A DNA stretch of 64,000 bases, taken from the NCBI RefSeq assembly GCF_951230135.1, contig NZ_CATNVC010000003.1, positions 248,001-312,000 of the forward strand, written 5' to 3'. This stretch comes from Butyricicoccus sp. Marseille-Q5471. GTDB taxonomy: Bacteria > Bacillota > Clostridia > Oscillospirales > Butyricicoccaceae. Made by a program: the position numbers and the translations under genes. Shown piece by piece: positions 17,084 through 25,328 of this stretch. How positions within the stretch are numbered: position 1 is the stretch's first letter; every line of letters begins with the position of its first letter. The notes below the pieces were generated by a model. That model was given only the letters and a program-made list of their open reading frames with translations. It searched no databases and was not told the DNA's origin.

Positions 17084-17799
17084 GCGTGCTCCCCTCCTGT
17101 TCTGCGGCGTACGGTGGCCGTCTGCCGGTCGCACCGGTTGAGATGCGCGGTGACCTTGCCGGAAACCGCCATAAAGACGATGCCAATCAGCCAGTACAGC
17201 ACGGCGGTTTCGAGGAAAATCGGCGTCTGGCCGACGCCCATCGTGTTATAGGAAACCTGCTTGGCCATGCCCATCAAATCGACAACGCCGATTGCAAGGC
17301 CAACGGATGTATTCTTCATCAGTTCGATTATCATATTGGTCGTGTTGGGCAGCGCACTCATCGCTGTCTGCGGCAGGATTACGCGCCAAAAGGTCTGCAC
17401 CCGACTCATCCCGATGCTCTGGGCGGCCTCAATCTGCCCTTTATCGATGGCGAGATAGGCCGAACGGAAGATTTCCGCAAAAAACGCCGCCTCATTCAAG
17501 CTGAAGGCGATGACCGCGCAGAACAGGTTGGTGGAGCCAGTTGGGGTCATGCCGAACCATGTGCGCATCAAAATCGGAATGCCGATAAACGCGATGAGCA
17601 CCTGCGCGACCATCGGCGTGCCGCGCATAAAGGATATGTACACCGTTGCCGCGACGCGCGGGACTGTATGCCGGCTGAGCTTGAGCATGGTCAGCGCGGC
17701 GCCCAGCGCGAGCGCGGCGGCCACCGAAACGAACAGGATATAGAACGTTGTCGGCAATGCGCCCAGCAGTACGGGCAGTTTTTCAATTGCAATCTGCAT
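17080..17799 (-). CDS. Amino acid ABC transporter permease (first)
   Basis: A 239-residue polar amino acid permease. The N-terminus LLGALPTTFYILFVSVAAAL is typical, and the EAA motif is QIEAAQSIGMSRVQTFWRVILPQ. It spans the membrane about five times. The ATG at 17799 follows GGGAGAAGG. A FadR-like palindrome (17848-17871) and an AGACGGT/ACCGTCT inverted repeat lie between it and the binding-protein gene, suggesting separate control or mRNA processing at this junction. Confidence 0.93.
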   Translation of the reverse strand: MQIAIEKLPVLLGALPTTFYILFVSVAAALALGAALTMLKLSRHTVPRVAATVYISFMRGTPMVAQVLIAFIGIPILMRTWFGMTPTGSTNLFCAVIAFSLNEAAFFAEIFRSAYLAIDKGQIEAAQSIGMSRVQTFWRVILPQTAMSALPNTTNMIIELMKNTSVGLAIGVVDLMGMAKQVSYNTMGVGQTPIFLETAVLYWLIGIVFMAVSGKVTAHLNRCDRQTATVRRRTGGEHA

Positions 17800-17847
17800 T
17801 TGCCTTCTCCCCTCTCTCAGACGGTCGAGCACCGTCTTATGATGTAT

Positions 17848-17871
17848 TTGGTCTGACCAGTCAGACCAGTT
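17848..17871 (-). promoter_or_regulatory. FadR/GntR-type operator, site 3
   Basis: Contains the core TGGTCTGACCA (TGGT-N3-ACCA) inside a longer palindrome, TGGTCTGAC-CA-GTCAGACCA. It matches the form of the two sites near the gntR gene and lies between the binding-protein and permease genes. Confidence 0.6.
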
Positions 17872-17924
17872 AGGAAATGGAGAGAGGGAAAGGGCATTGC
17901 ATCCCTTTCCCTCAGATGCGGAAA

Positions 17925-18797
17925 TTATGCGGGCAGGTACTGGCTGTAATCCTCGAGCGCGCCGGTCTGCTCGGCGATAGCGAACACATCGGTGCCCAGC
18001 CACTTATCGGCGAGGATGGAAAGCGTGCCGTCCTCATACAGCTCGGCGATCGCGCCGTTAATCGCGTCGCGCAGGTCGGTCATATCCTTGTTGATGACAA
18101 CCACGCAGGGCGCACAGGTAATCGGGTCAGAGCAGACCAGATTGTCCATCGGCTCCTGCTCGATCACGTCATAGAACATGGTATCACCGCCGAACCAGCA
18201 GTCCCACGTGCCGTTCGACACACCGCGGCAGGAATCCGCGTAGGACACGTAGTTGGAGACTTCCTCCTGCGTGAACTTCACGTCCGGATACTGCTCAGCC
18301 ATCTGGTGGAGCACGACATACAGGCCATCATTTGGCGGATTGGGCACCATCACCGCGCCGTCGAGATCTTCAAATGTCTTAAAATTGTCCTCCGTGCGCG
18401 AAATCAGGTTGACCGGATAGTAGCAGTTCGGAATGGACAGGGTGAAATTCTTCTCCCGTGCGGGCGTTACGAAGTGCGCCGAGCAGGACAGTGCATAGGT
18501 GCCGGCCTGCACCGCGGCGGCCGCCGCGTCCGGCTCGACCGAATTGTAGTGGAACTCGTAATCCGCAAGCTTTTCGTCCACCTTGGTCAGGAATTCGTAG
18601 TCATACCCCTGGAATTCGCCCGCATCGTCAACGTAGGTGTAGGGCGCCATGCCCGTCAGCACGGCGATTTCCAGCGTCTTCGGGCCGCTTGCGCCCGCCG
18701 TGTCCTGTGCGCTCGAGCCGCCGCAGCCCGTAAGTCCGGTCAGCAGCATTGCGCCTGTCAGCCCCATAGCCGCCCATCGTTTGGTGATCTTTTTCAT
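17925..18797 (-). CDS. Amino acid ABC transporter substrate-binding lipoprotein
   Basis: A 290-residue SBP_bac_3-type protein. It has an N-terminal signal peptide and lipobox LTGC, so it is membrane-anchored outside the cell. The first lobe begins with LEIAVLTGMAPYTYVDDAGEFQGYDYEFL, a close variant of the family opening in which the usual Arg/Thr residues differ. Later features are NDGLYVVL and the closing LSILADKWLG. ATG at 18797 with GGGAGGAG upstream. The ligand is probably an amino acid or amino-acid-like compound; specificity cannot be read. The ligand-contact positions look divergent, which fits an unusual substrate. Confidence 0.9.
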   Translation of the reverse strand: MKKITKRWAAMGLTGAMLLTGLTGCGGSSAQDTAGASGPKTLEIAVLTGMAPYTYVDDAGEFQGYDYEFLTKVDEKLADYEFHYNSVEPDAAAAAVQAGTYALSCSAHFVTPAREKNFTLSIPNCYYPVNLISRTEDNFKTFEDLDGAVMVPNPPNDGLYVVLHQMAEQYPDVKFTQEEVSNYVSYADSCRGVSNGTWDCWFGGDTMFYDVIEQEPMDNLVCSDPITCAPCVVVINKDMTDLRDAINGAIAELYEDGTLSILADKWLGTDVFAIAEQTGALEDYSQYLPA

Positions 18798-18914
18798 ACT
18801 GTCTCCTCCCATAATCAGCGGGGTTTCCCCCTGTTTTGATGACAAATAATTCGGTCCGTTGGGAGAAGCCGGACGGTTTCCCCCCTCCGGTAACCGCCCT
18901 TGCTTACCTGTACA

Positions 18915-19673
18915 TTAAGATGCCTGTTCGCCGACCAGACGGCTGAGGAAGTCGCGTGTGCGCTCCTCTCTGGGGTGTTCGATGACCTCGCCCGGCGGGC
19001 CCTGCTCAACGATGCGCCCGTCCGCCATAAAGACGACGCGGTCGGCCACTTCGCGCGCAAACGCTATTTCATGCGTCACGACAATCATGGTGATGCCGGT
19101 CTTGGCAACCGCCTTGATCGTCGCCAGCACCTCGCCCACCAGCTCCGGATCGAGCGCCGAGGTCGGCTCATCGAACAAAATGACCTCCGGATTCATGATG
19201 AGCGCCCGCACAATGCCTGCGCGCTGCTGCTGTCCGCCCGACACCTGCGAGGGGTAATTGTCCAGCCGTTCGCCAAGGCCTACCTTGTCGAGCAGCTTCA
19301 CCGCCTTGTCGGTCGCCTCCTTGCGCGTTGCGCGGCGCACGACGAGCGGCCCTTCAATCACATTTTCCAGCAGCGTTTTGTTGCGGAACAGGTTGTAATT
19401 CTGGAAAACCATCGCGGTTTTGCGCCGCAGCTCCAGAATGTCCCGACTCCCCGCCTTTTTGCACTGCACGGTCTTGTCGTCCACGGTCACACTGCCCTCG
19501 TCCGCCGCCTCCAAAAAGTTGATGCAGCGCAGCAGCGTGGTCTTGCCCGAACCGCTCGGCCCGAGAATGACCACCACCTCGCCGGTGTTGATTGTCAGGT
19601 CGATGCCCTTCAAAATCTCGTTGCCCGAAAACGACTTTTTTATGTTCTCCAGTTTGACCATCGCGCGTTCCAA
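18915..19673 (-). CDS. Amino acid ABC transporter ATP-binding protein
   Basis: A GlnQ/HisP-type ATPase of about 252 residues. Walker A GPSGSGKTT, Q-loop MVFQNYNLF, signature VSGGQQQRAGIVRAL, Walker B VILFDEPTSALDP and the switch histidine in VVTHEIAFAREV are all present. I place the start at TTG 19673, which has AAAGGAG 9 bases upstream; the ATG four codons later (19661) lacks a clear ribosome site. It is the first gene of the transporter operon, behind a promoter, operator and hairpin leader. Confidence 0.93.
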   Translation of the reverse strand: MERAMVKLENIKKSFSGNEILKGIDLTINTGEVVVILGPSGSGKTTLLRCINFLEAADEGSVTVDDKTVQCKKAGSRDILELRRKTAMVFQNYNLFRNKTLLENVIEGPLVVRRATRKEATDKAVKLLDKVGLGERLDNYPSQVSGGQQQRAGIVRALIMNPEVILFDEPTSALDPELVGEVLATIKAVAKTGITMIVVTHEIAFAREVADRVVFMADGRIVEQGPPGEVIEHPREERTRDFLSRLVGEQAS

Positions 19674-19732
19674 TGTGCTCCACTCCTTTCGTCCGACCGA
19701 CCGGAAAACCTCCCTTTGACCAGAAAAACAAA

Positions 19733-19774
19733 AAAGGCGCTGCATGAGAAAAAGTTCTCATTTGCAGCGCCTTT
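19733..19774 (-). terminator. Terminator-like hairpin in transporter leader
   Basis: On the minus strand, AAAGGCGCTGC pairs with GCAGCGCCTTT around an inner ATGAGAA/TTCTCAT stem, and a T-rich run follows. It lies between the mapped promoter (19850-19878) and the ATPase start, so it could be a transcription attenuator rather than an operon end. Confidence 0.75.
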
Positions 19775-19809
19775 GCCGAAAATCTTAAGGATTACCCGGT
19801 TCGGTCTCC

Positions 19810-19826
19810 AACTGGTTCTACCAGTT
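19810..19826 (-). promoter_or_regulatory. FadR/GntR-type operator, site 1
   Basis: AACTGGTTCTACCAGTT, a perfect 7-bp palindrome around three bases. It closely resembles the E. coli FadR operator (AACTGGTCnGACCAGTT). It lies about 15-35 bases downstream of the predicted transcription start of the transporter operon, a repressor position. Confidence 0.8.
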
Positions 19827-19849
19827 GAACCGTTTGAATTGATGCTTTT

Positions 19850-19878
19850 AGTATACGAGGTTTGCCTACTTCCGTCAA
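19850..19878 (-). promoter_or_regulatory. Sigma-A promoter of the ABC transporter operon
   Basis: On the minus strand TTGACG, 17 bases, TATACT. A strong promoter upstream of the operator and leader hairpin. Confidence 0.8.
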
Positions 19879-19944
19879 TGTTTACTTTGTACAAATCTTC
19901 CAAAAACAGATGTGTTTTCTTTGGCAATGTGCTAAGCGTTCCGC

Positions 19945-20619
19945 TTACTGCGCGGCGATTTGCTCGCGCAGGCAGTGGATGTGCGCGGCCAGTGCGCGGC
20001 GGACTCGCTCCGCGTCGTGCTGCGCCAGACCCTCAATCATCTCGAGGTGCTCCTGCTGGGCACTGACCATGCGGGCAGGGTTGAGCGGCGTCATCAGGAA
20101 CAGGCTTGAGGCCGCCATGTTGTACACACTGCCCGCGAGCAGTGCGAGCACGCTGTTTTTCGCGCAGCCGGCCAGTGCGATGTGAAACTCCTTATCGAGC
20201 GCTGCGTATTCGCGGCCGTTGCTGCCCGTGCGCTCCATCTTCTCATACAGCGCACGCAGCACGGCAAGATCGTCCCCGGTTGCGCGTTCGGCGGCGCAGC
20301 TGAGCACGGCCGCCTCGAACACCTCGCGCGCTTCGACGATTTCCTCGAGCGAGGCGCTGCTGCTCTCGACCACGGTGGTCAGGCTGTCCGACAAATCCTT
20401 CTGGCTCGGCTTGCACGCAAAGCCGCCACGCCCTGCACGCACCTGCACAAAGCCCTTTTCGCCCAGCACACGGATGGCCTCCCGGATGACATTGCGGCTC
20501 ACGCCGTAGCTTTCGGCCATGCTGCGCTCACTGGGCAGCTTCGCGCCCACCGCCAGCACGCCGGTGTTGATATCGCGCTCAATTTTGTCGGCGATTGATT
20601 CAAATAAATAAGCTCCCAT
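19945..20619 (-). CDS. GntR/FadR-family transcriptional regulator (FCD domain)
   Basis: A 224-residue regulator. The N-terminal winged helix has LPSERSMAESYGVSRNVIREAIRVL and the wing GFVQVRAGRGGF. The C-terminal helical FCD domain (about 85-215) carries metal/ligand residues in EAREVFEAAV, DKEFHIALAGCAKN and LEMIEGLAQHD. FadR-type regulators bind TGGT-N3-ACCA palindromes, and such sites occur just upstream of this gene, in the transporter leader and inside the transporter operon. Autoregulation and repression of the transporter/catabolic genes, relieved by a small acid or amino acid, is the likely role. The ATG at 20619 has AGGAGG upstream. Confidence 0.92.
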   Translation of the reverse strand: MGAYLFESIADKIERDINTGVLAVGAKLPSERSMAESYGVSRNVIREAIRVLGEKGFVQVRAGRGGFACKPSQKDLSDSLTTVVESSSASLEEIVEAREVFEAAVLSCAAERATGDDLAVLRALYEKMERTGSNGREYAALDKEFHIALAGCAKNSVLALLAGSVYNMAASSLFLMTPLNPARMVSAQQEHLEMIEGLAQHDAERVRRALAAHIHCLREQIAAQ

Positions 20620-20644
20620 CAGAGAACCTCCTGTCAACTGTCAA

Positions 20645-20659
20645 ACCGGTACTACCGGT
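20645..20659 (-). promoter_or_regulatory. FadR/GntR-type operator, site 2, at gntR promoter
   Basis: ACCGGTACTACCGGT, a palindrome with the GGT-N3-ACC core. It lies between a likely promoter (minus strand TTGCTT, 16 bases, TATGAT) and the regulator's start codon, as expected for autoregulation. Confidence 0.75.
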
Positions 20660-20749
20660 ATGATAGTTATCATAACAGGAATTTTGATAAAAGCAAGCGT
20701 CTTTTGAAAAAACCCTCCGCATCCACCGTTTTCGGCAGACACGAAGGGT

Positions 20750-21499
20750 TCAAAACACCACACTTAGGCACAGATACAGCGCAGGCTGATGCGCCAGATA
20801 AATCAGCAGCGAATGGCGGCCAAGCGTACCGAGCGCGCCCCATTTGCCCGTGGAAAACAGACGCAGTCCGTCATGCCGTTCGCACAGCCGGTAAAAAAAA
20901 TAGCCGGAAAAGAACAAAAACACCCACGGAAACAACGAAAAATAGTCCGCAGAGTAAAAATCCGACGGCGGAAAACCGAAAAAAGCGCTCATCCGCCCGC
21001 GGTACAGACCTGCGGGCAGCGCGGCCAGATTCCACTCTCCAAAGCCCAGAAAACCGGCGTTCACATTGCGCGTGAGCGCAAACAGCACGGCACTGCCGGC
21101 AAGTCCCGCCGCAGGCGGCACGCGGCAAAGCAACCGCCGCAATAGGACGTAGAGCAGCATGCAGATTCCCAGAAACGTCAGCACCCCGAAGTGGATGCGC
21201 GACGCCGCCGGACCAAGCAGCGTTGCTGCGGATACCAATGCGCCTGCACCGAGCACGAGCAGGCCGCGGCGCAGCGGTCTGTGACCGAGCGGTGCACAAA
21301 ATCCGGACAGCAGAATAAACGCCCAACAGATGCTCTGCTGCCAGATAAAGCCGCCCAGACTGTCAAACCACGTCCAGCGAACGCCGAACAGGTTGACCAA
21401 ATCCCAGGTCGCGTGATAGGCAATCATACTCATCAGCATCGCCCCGCGCAGGCTGTCCAGCATGCCATAGCGCCGCGGTGCGGCCACTGTTCCTTCCAT
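20750..21499 (-). CDS. HGSNAT/DUF1624-type membrane acyltransferase-like protein
   Basis: A 249-residue polytopic membrane protein with about seven hydrophobic helices. The N-terminal RRYGMLDSLRGAMLMSMIAYHATWD has the DxxRG and histidine pattern of heparan-alpha-glucosaminide N-acetyltransferase catalytic (DUF1624) domains, which acetylate or acylate surface sugars. ATG at 21499 follows AAGGGGAAG. It lies 43 bases downstream of the diguanylate cyclase gene in the same orientation and may share its transcript. Acceptor molecule unknown. Confidence 0.78.
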   Translation of the reverse strand: MEGTVAAPRRYGMLDSLRGAMLMSMIAYHATWDLVNLFGVRWTWFDSLGGFIWQQSICWAFILLSGFCAPLGHRPLRRGLLVLGAGALVSAATLLGPAASRIHFGVLTFLGICMLLYVLLRRLLCRVPPAAGLAGSAVLFALTRNVNAGFLGFGEWNLAALPAGLYRGRMSAFFGFPPSDFYSADYFSLFPWVFLFFSGYFFYRLCERHDGLRLFSTGKWGALGTLGRHSLLIYLAHQPALYLCLSVVF

Positions 21500-21542
21500 T
21501 TCCGCTTCCCCTTTTGCTGCATTCGCTGTCCGGCTGTTGACC

Positions 21543-22853
21543 TCACTGCTCGGCAGTGTAAAACGCATACCGGCGTTTGCCCTCTCTCTTGGCGCGGTAT
21601 AGCGCCAAATCGGCGCGGCGGGACAGGGTGGAATAGTCCCGTCCGTCCTCCGGGTAGCGTGCAATGCCGACACTGACCGAAATCGAGCTCTGCTTTTCAT
21701 CCGTTTCCCGCAGGGCGCACAGGCGCTCGGCATAGCGTGCGATATCTTCATCGCCCGTAATGCCGGGCAGGAAGAGGACAAATTCATCCCCGCCGACACG
21801 GCCGACCAAATCCGTCACGCGCACCGAGCTGCGCAGCATATTGGCGATGCCGCGCAGGGTATCATCGCCCTGCGAATGGCCAAAACGATCGTTGACGAGC
21901 TTAAAATCATCCAAATCCAAAAAGAAGAGCGCGCCGCATTTGATGGTTTCATCACACAGCGTGGCTTCAATCATTTCCTTGATGGCGCGGTGGTTGTACA
22001 CCTGCGTGAGCGGATCTGTCTGCGCCAGATGATGGGCGCGGCGCAGCTGATCACGGCGCATCCGCTCCTCCAGAAAGCCCTGCGTCACATCGGTGCAAAT
22101 GAGCATAATCGTCTTTTCCGTACGGTCAAAGTACAAAAAGTGCATCTGCTTGCGTGTATAGCCGCGTTCTTCATGCATTGCGCCGCAGAAAAATGTGTGC
22201 TCTCCATGCAAATCGAGCATCTCGATGACGCGGTCAAGCTGCATTTCCCGCAGCACCATTTCCTGATCCTCCGGCGCGATAAACCGCTTGACGCTGCTCT
22301 CGACCGCCTGCGCATAGTCTCCGCTGCGCATGGGCGGCAGCCGATTGGGGTCTTTATGTGCGCTGTACAGTGTATAATGCCCCACTTTTGCGTCCAGATA
22401 GAGGAAAAAGTCGCACGTGCGATACACATAACGCTCCACAATAGACTGCAACATTCTCGGTCCGCTGATATCGCGCACGGTCACCAACGCAAGCGGCGCC
22501 GGCTTTTCGACTCGCGCCAAACCGAATTCCACCCAACAGTATTCCTGTGCCTCTCCGCGGCAGCGCAGCTCACACGAGGTATACCGCTGCCCGCTTTCCC
22601 TTAGGCGGTCAAGCGAGAACGCGCCGAGAAACTTATCCTGATCGTCCTGCACGACATGCTCCTTGCAGATAATATTCAGGATTTTTTCCCACGGACGCGT
22701 GGCCATAGCCCGTTCCGGTTGCATATCGGAACCGCCCAGTTCCGTTATTCCGTTTTCTAGATTCACCAAAAAATAATAGGGGAAGGCGCTGGAAAACAGG
22801 CTGCGCAGTGCTTCGTTTTCGTGCTCTATTTTCCGTTCGTGCGCATTTACCAT
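21543..22853 (-). CDS. Diguanylate cyclase (GGDEF) with N-terminal sensory region
   Basis: A 436-residue soluble protein. The last ~170 residues form a GGDEF domain beginning DPLTQVYNHRAI and holding an intact active site GGDEF. The inhibitory I-site RVTD lies five residues before it, so product inhibition by c-di-GMP is expected. Residues 1-260 look like two PAS-like sensory modules. No transmembrane helix is apparent. It has its own promoter (22883-22911) and an ATG with AAAGGAG. No EAL protein is visible in the window. Confidence 0.92.
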   Translation of the reverse strand: MVNAHERKIEHENEALRSLFSSAFPYYFLVNLENGITELGGSDMQPERAMATRPWEKILNIICKEHVVQDDQDKFLGAFSLDRLRESGQRYTSCELRCRGEAQEYCWVEFGLARVEKPAPLALVTVRDISGPRMLQSIVERYVYRTCDFFLYLDAKVGHYTLYSAHKDPNRLPPMRSGDYAQAVESSVKRFIAPEDQEMVLREMQLDRVIEMLDLHGEHTFFCGAMHEERGYTRKQMHFLYFDRTEKTIMLICTDVTQGFLEERMRRDQLRRAHHLAQTDPLTQVYNHRAIKEMIEATLCDETIKCGALFFLDLDDFKLVNDRFGHSQGDDTLRGIANMLRSSVRVTDLVGRVGGDEFVLFLPGITGDEDIARYAERLCALRETDEKQSSISVSVGIARYPEDGRDYSTLSRRADLALYRAKREGKRRYAFYTAEQ

Positions 22854-22882
22854 AATCCAAACTCCTTTTCCATATTTCTTTC

Positions 22883-22911
22883 AGTATATCACTTTTGCCG
22901 AAGAAGTTCAA
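22883..22911 (-). promoter_or_regulatory. Promoter of the diguanylate cyclase gene
   Basis: On the minus strand TTGAAC, 17 bases, TATACT, about 30 bases upstream of the start codon. Confidence 0.75.
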
Positions 22912-23015
22912 GTGAATATACGTTTTTAGTATAAAATCGATTGATTTAGGCAAAATACTTCTTGATTCCCGCTATTTCTCTTTTTTAAAATTTGCTTTTT
23001 CCATATGCAAATAAC

Positions 23016-23054
23016 AAAGGGAAGGACAGTTTGCACTGCCCTTCCCTCTTTTTT
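23016..23054 (-). terminator. Terminator after thioesterase gene
   Basis: An AGGGAAGGaCAGT/ACTGcCCTTCCCT stem with A- and T-rich flanks, usable in both directions. It closes the parA-parB-serS-thioesterase transcript. Confidence 0.85.
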
Positions 23055-23445
23055 AATTCTGTTTTTTGGCCTGCGCCTTGCTTTCAAAACGCTCCTTGTC
23101 CACGATGGCGCGCTGATGTGTGCCCTCGCCAATGAGGCCCGCTTCGTCATACGCCGCGACACGGAAGGTGAGCACCTTACCGTTCGGCGCAATCTCGGTC
23201 AGCTCAGTCTCAAACCGAACCTCCATGCCTTCGGGCGTTGCCGCGACATGGGTGACGTTGACCAGCGTTCCGACCGTGGTCTTGCCCGCGTCAAGCGACG
23301 GGGCGACGCTGTCCGCCGCTGTGCCTTCGATATTTGCAATCATCATCGGGGTGGCGAACACCGCCACCAGACCGCTGCCGACCTGATTGGCCAGCAATTC
23401 CTTGGTTACAACGAGCGTGCGCTCGCCCTTAATTCCGATTTCCAT
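23053..23445 (-). CDS. Hotdog-fold thioesterase (FlK-like)
   Basis: A 130-residue hotdog-fold thioesterase similar to fluoroacetyl-CoA thioesterase FlK and many uncharacterised acyl-CoA hydrolases. Pattern residues are VFATPMMIANIEG (with the catalytic-type Thr and Glu), GTLVNVTHVAATPEGM, FRVAAYDEAGLIGEGTHQRAIV (His). The ATG at 23445 has GAGG 9 bases upstream and lies just after the serS stop; the longer form would overlap serS. Substrate unknown; the FlK resemblance does not imply fluoroacetate. Confidence 0.88.
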   Translation of the reverse strand: MEIGIKGERTLVVTKELLANQVGSGLVAVFATPMMIANIEGTAADSVAPSLDAGKTTVGTLVNVTHVAATPEGMEVRFETELTEIAPNGKVLTFRVAAYDEAGLIGEGTHQRAIVDKERFESKAQAKKQN

Positions 23446-23456
23446 CTTTTCCGCCC

Positions 23457-24740
23457 TCACTTCATGCATTCCTGGCCGCCCATATAGGGACGCAGTGCTT
23501 CCGGAATGCGCACCGTGCCGTCTGCCTGCAGGTTGTTCTCCAGGAAGGCAATCAGCATGCGCGGGGGCGCAACGACGGTATTGTTCAGCGTGTGCGCGAA
23601 GTACAGCTCCTTGCTGTCCTTTCCGCGCACGCGGATGTTCAGGCGGCGTGCCTGTGCATCACCCAAATTGGAGCACGAGCCGACCTCGAAATACTTCTGC
23701 TGACGCGGCGACCAGGCCTCTACGTCGCAGGACTTGACCTTCAAATCGGCCAAATCGCCTGAGCAGCACTCAAGCGTGCGCACCGGAATATCGAGCGTGC
23801 GGAAGAAATCAACCGTGTTTTTCCACAGCTTATCATACCATTCCTTGCTCTCCTCCGGCTTGCAGACGACGACCATCTCCTGCTTTTCAAACTGGTGGAT
23901 GCGGTAAACGCCGCGCTCCTCAATGCCGTGCGCGCCGACTTCCTTACGGAAGCAGGGCGAGTAGCTGGTCAGCGCCTGCGGCATGGTGTCCTCATCGTTG
24001 ATCGAATCAATGAATTTGCCGATCATCGAGTGCTCCGAGGTACCGATCAGGTACAGATCCTCGCCCTCGATCTTGTACATCATGTTCTCCATTTCAGCGA
24101 AGGACATAACGCCGGTCACAACATCCGAACGAATCATGAAGGGCGGAATATAGTAGGTGAAGCCGCGGCCAATCATAAAATCGCGCGCGTAGGACAGGAT
24201 GGACGAATGCAGACGTGCAACGTCACCTGCCAGATAGTAAAAGCCGTTGCCCGAGGTCTTGCGGGCGGCGTCCAAATCGATGCCCGCGAACTTCTCCATG
24301 ATTTCAACATGGTACGGAATCTCGTAATCCGGCACAACCGGGTCGCCGAACCGCTCGATTTCCACGTTCTCCGCATCGTCCTTGCCAATCGGCACCGAGG
24401 GATCGATGATGTTCGGAATGACCATCATGCGCTGACGGATGTCAACCTGTAGGGTCTTTTCCTTCTCTTCGAGCGCGGCCAGCTCGTCAGCCATCGCCTT
24501 GACCTCGGCCTTGACGGCCTCGGCTTCGTCCTTCTGCCCCTTGGCCATCAGACCGCCAATCTGCTTGGACTTGGTGTTGCGCAGGCTGCGCAGCTCGTCG
24601 CAGCGGCTCTTTGCAGCGCGGAACTCACGGTCCATGTCGATGATTTCATCCACCATCGGCAGCTTTGCGTCCTGAAACTTCTTCTTGATGTTTTCCCGAA
24701 TTACGTCCGGATTGGTTCGGAACAGCTTAATATCCAGCAT
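23457..24740 (-). CDS. serS: Seryl-tRNA synthetase
   Basis: A 427-residue class II aminoacyl-tRNA synthetase charging tRNA-Ser and tRNA-Sec. The N-terminal long helical hairpin (about 25-105) is clear. The class II core has motif 2 SPCFRKEVGAHGIEERGVYRIHQFEK and motif 3 NTVVAPPRMLIAFLENN. The serine-specific TSEHSMIGKF segment is present. Only 23 bases separate it from the upstream coiled-coil protein, and there is no room for a T-box leader, so it is probably expressed from an upstream operon promoter. Confidence 0.98.
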   Translation of the reverse strand: MLDIKLFRTNPDVIRENIKKKFQDAKLPMVDEIIDMDREFRAAKSRCDELRSLRNTKSKQIGGLMAKGQKDEAEAVKAEVKAMADELAALEEKEKTLQVDIRQRMMVIPNIIDPSVPIGKDDAENVEIERFGDPVVPDYEIPYHVEIMEKFAGIDLDAARKTSGNGFYYLAGDVARLHSSILSYARDFMIGRGFTYYIPPFMIRSDVVTGVMSFAEMENMMYKIEGEDLYLIGTSEHSMIGKFIDSINDEDTMPQALTSYSPCFRKEVGAHGIEERGVYRIHQFEKQEMVVVCKPEESKEWYDKLWKNTVDFFRTLDIPVRTLECCSGDLADLKVKSCDVEAWSPRQQKYFEVGSCSNLGDAQARRLNIRVRGKDSKELYFAHTLNNTVVAPPRMLIAFLENNLQADGTVRIPEALRPYMGGQECMK

Positions 24741-24763
24741 TTTGATGACTCCTTATATCTATT

Positions 24764-25318
24764 TTATTTCTCTTCTTGTTTTGGCTCGGCCAGCTTTTTG
24801 CCCAGTGCCTCAAACGAGGCTGCAACGTCAGCCGACATATTTTCCTCTGGCTTGTCCGCGCTCTTCGCGAGCATCCTATTTTCGCCATAGGTGGAAATCA
24901 GCGATTCATACAGCGTTTTCGCGCCTTGCTCATCGCTCTCGGACAGCTTCTGCCACGCCTGCGCCAGTACGGTCGCCGCGTTTTTCTCGTCCATCATGTG
25001 GGTGGCCGCGCTTGCAATATTGCTCTGCGCTTCCTCGGTCGCCAGGGACTCGCGCACGGCGTTCAGCGCCACGTCCTGTGCATCAAGCTGCTTCTGCATG
25101 TCTTCCATTTTCTGGGTCGCTCCCTGCGCAACGGTCTGCTGCTCGCTGAGCTTGGTGTTCAGGTTTTCGAGCTGCTTGTCACTGCGCACCTGCGCGACAT
25201 AGCTGATTAAAATGAGCGCGATTGCAACGGAAAACAGGCCGATGATATAAAAGGTAAGCGTTGTACGGCTCAGCTTTTTCTCCTGTTTTTGTGTTTCCGG
25301 CATCTTTTTCTCGTCCAT
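24764..25318 (-). CDS. Membrane-anchored coiled-coil protein of unknown function
   Basis: A 184-residue protein I do not recognise. A charged N-terminus is followed by one transmembrane helix (about 22-41, LTFYIIGLFSVAIALILISY). A long heptad-rich alpha-helical stretch (about 48-100) then predicts a coiled coil, followed by a TPR-like helical region (QAWQKLSESDEQGAKTLYESL) and an acidic, lysine-rich tail. It lies 10 bases downstream of parB and just before serS. It may be a cell-envelope or division-associated factor; this is a guess from topology and position only. Confidence 0.8.
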   Translation of the reverse strand: MDEKKMPETQKQEKKLSRTTLTFYIIGLFSVAIALILISYVAQVRSDKQLENLNTKLSEQQTVAQGATQKMEDMQKQLDAQDVALNAVRESLATEEAQSNIASAATHMMDEKNAATVLAQAWQKLSESDEQGAKTLYESLISTYGENRMLAKSADKPEENMSADVAASFEALGKKLAEPKQEEK

Positions 25319-25328
25319 TGGCTCCTCC

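Noticed and set aside
24741-24763. T-box leader for serS
   Set aside because: Only 23 bases lie between serS and the upstream gene, with no T-box sequence.
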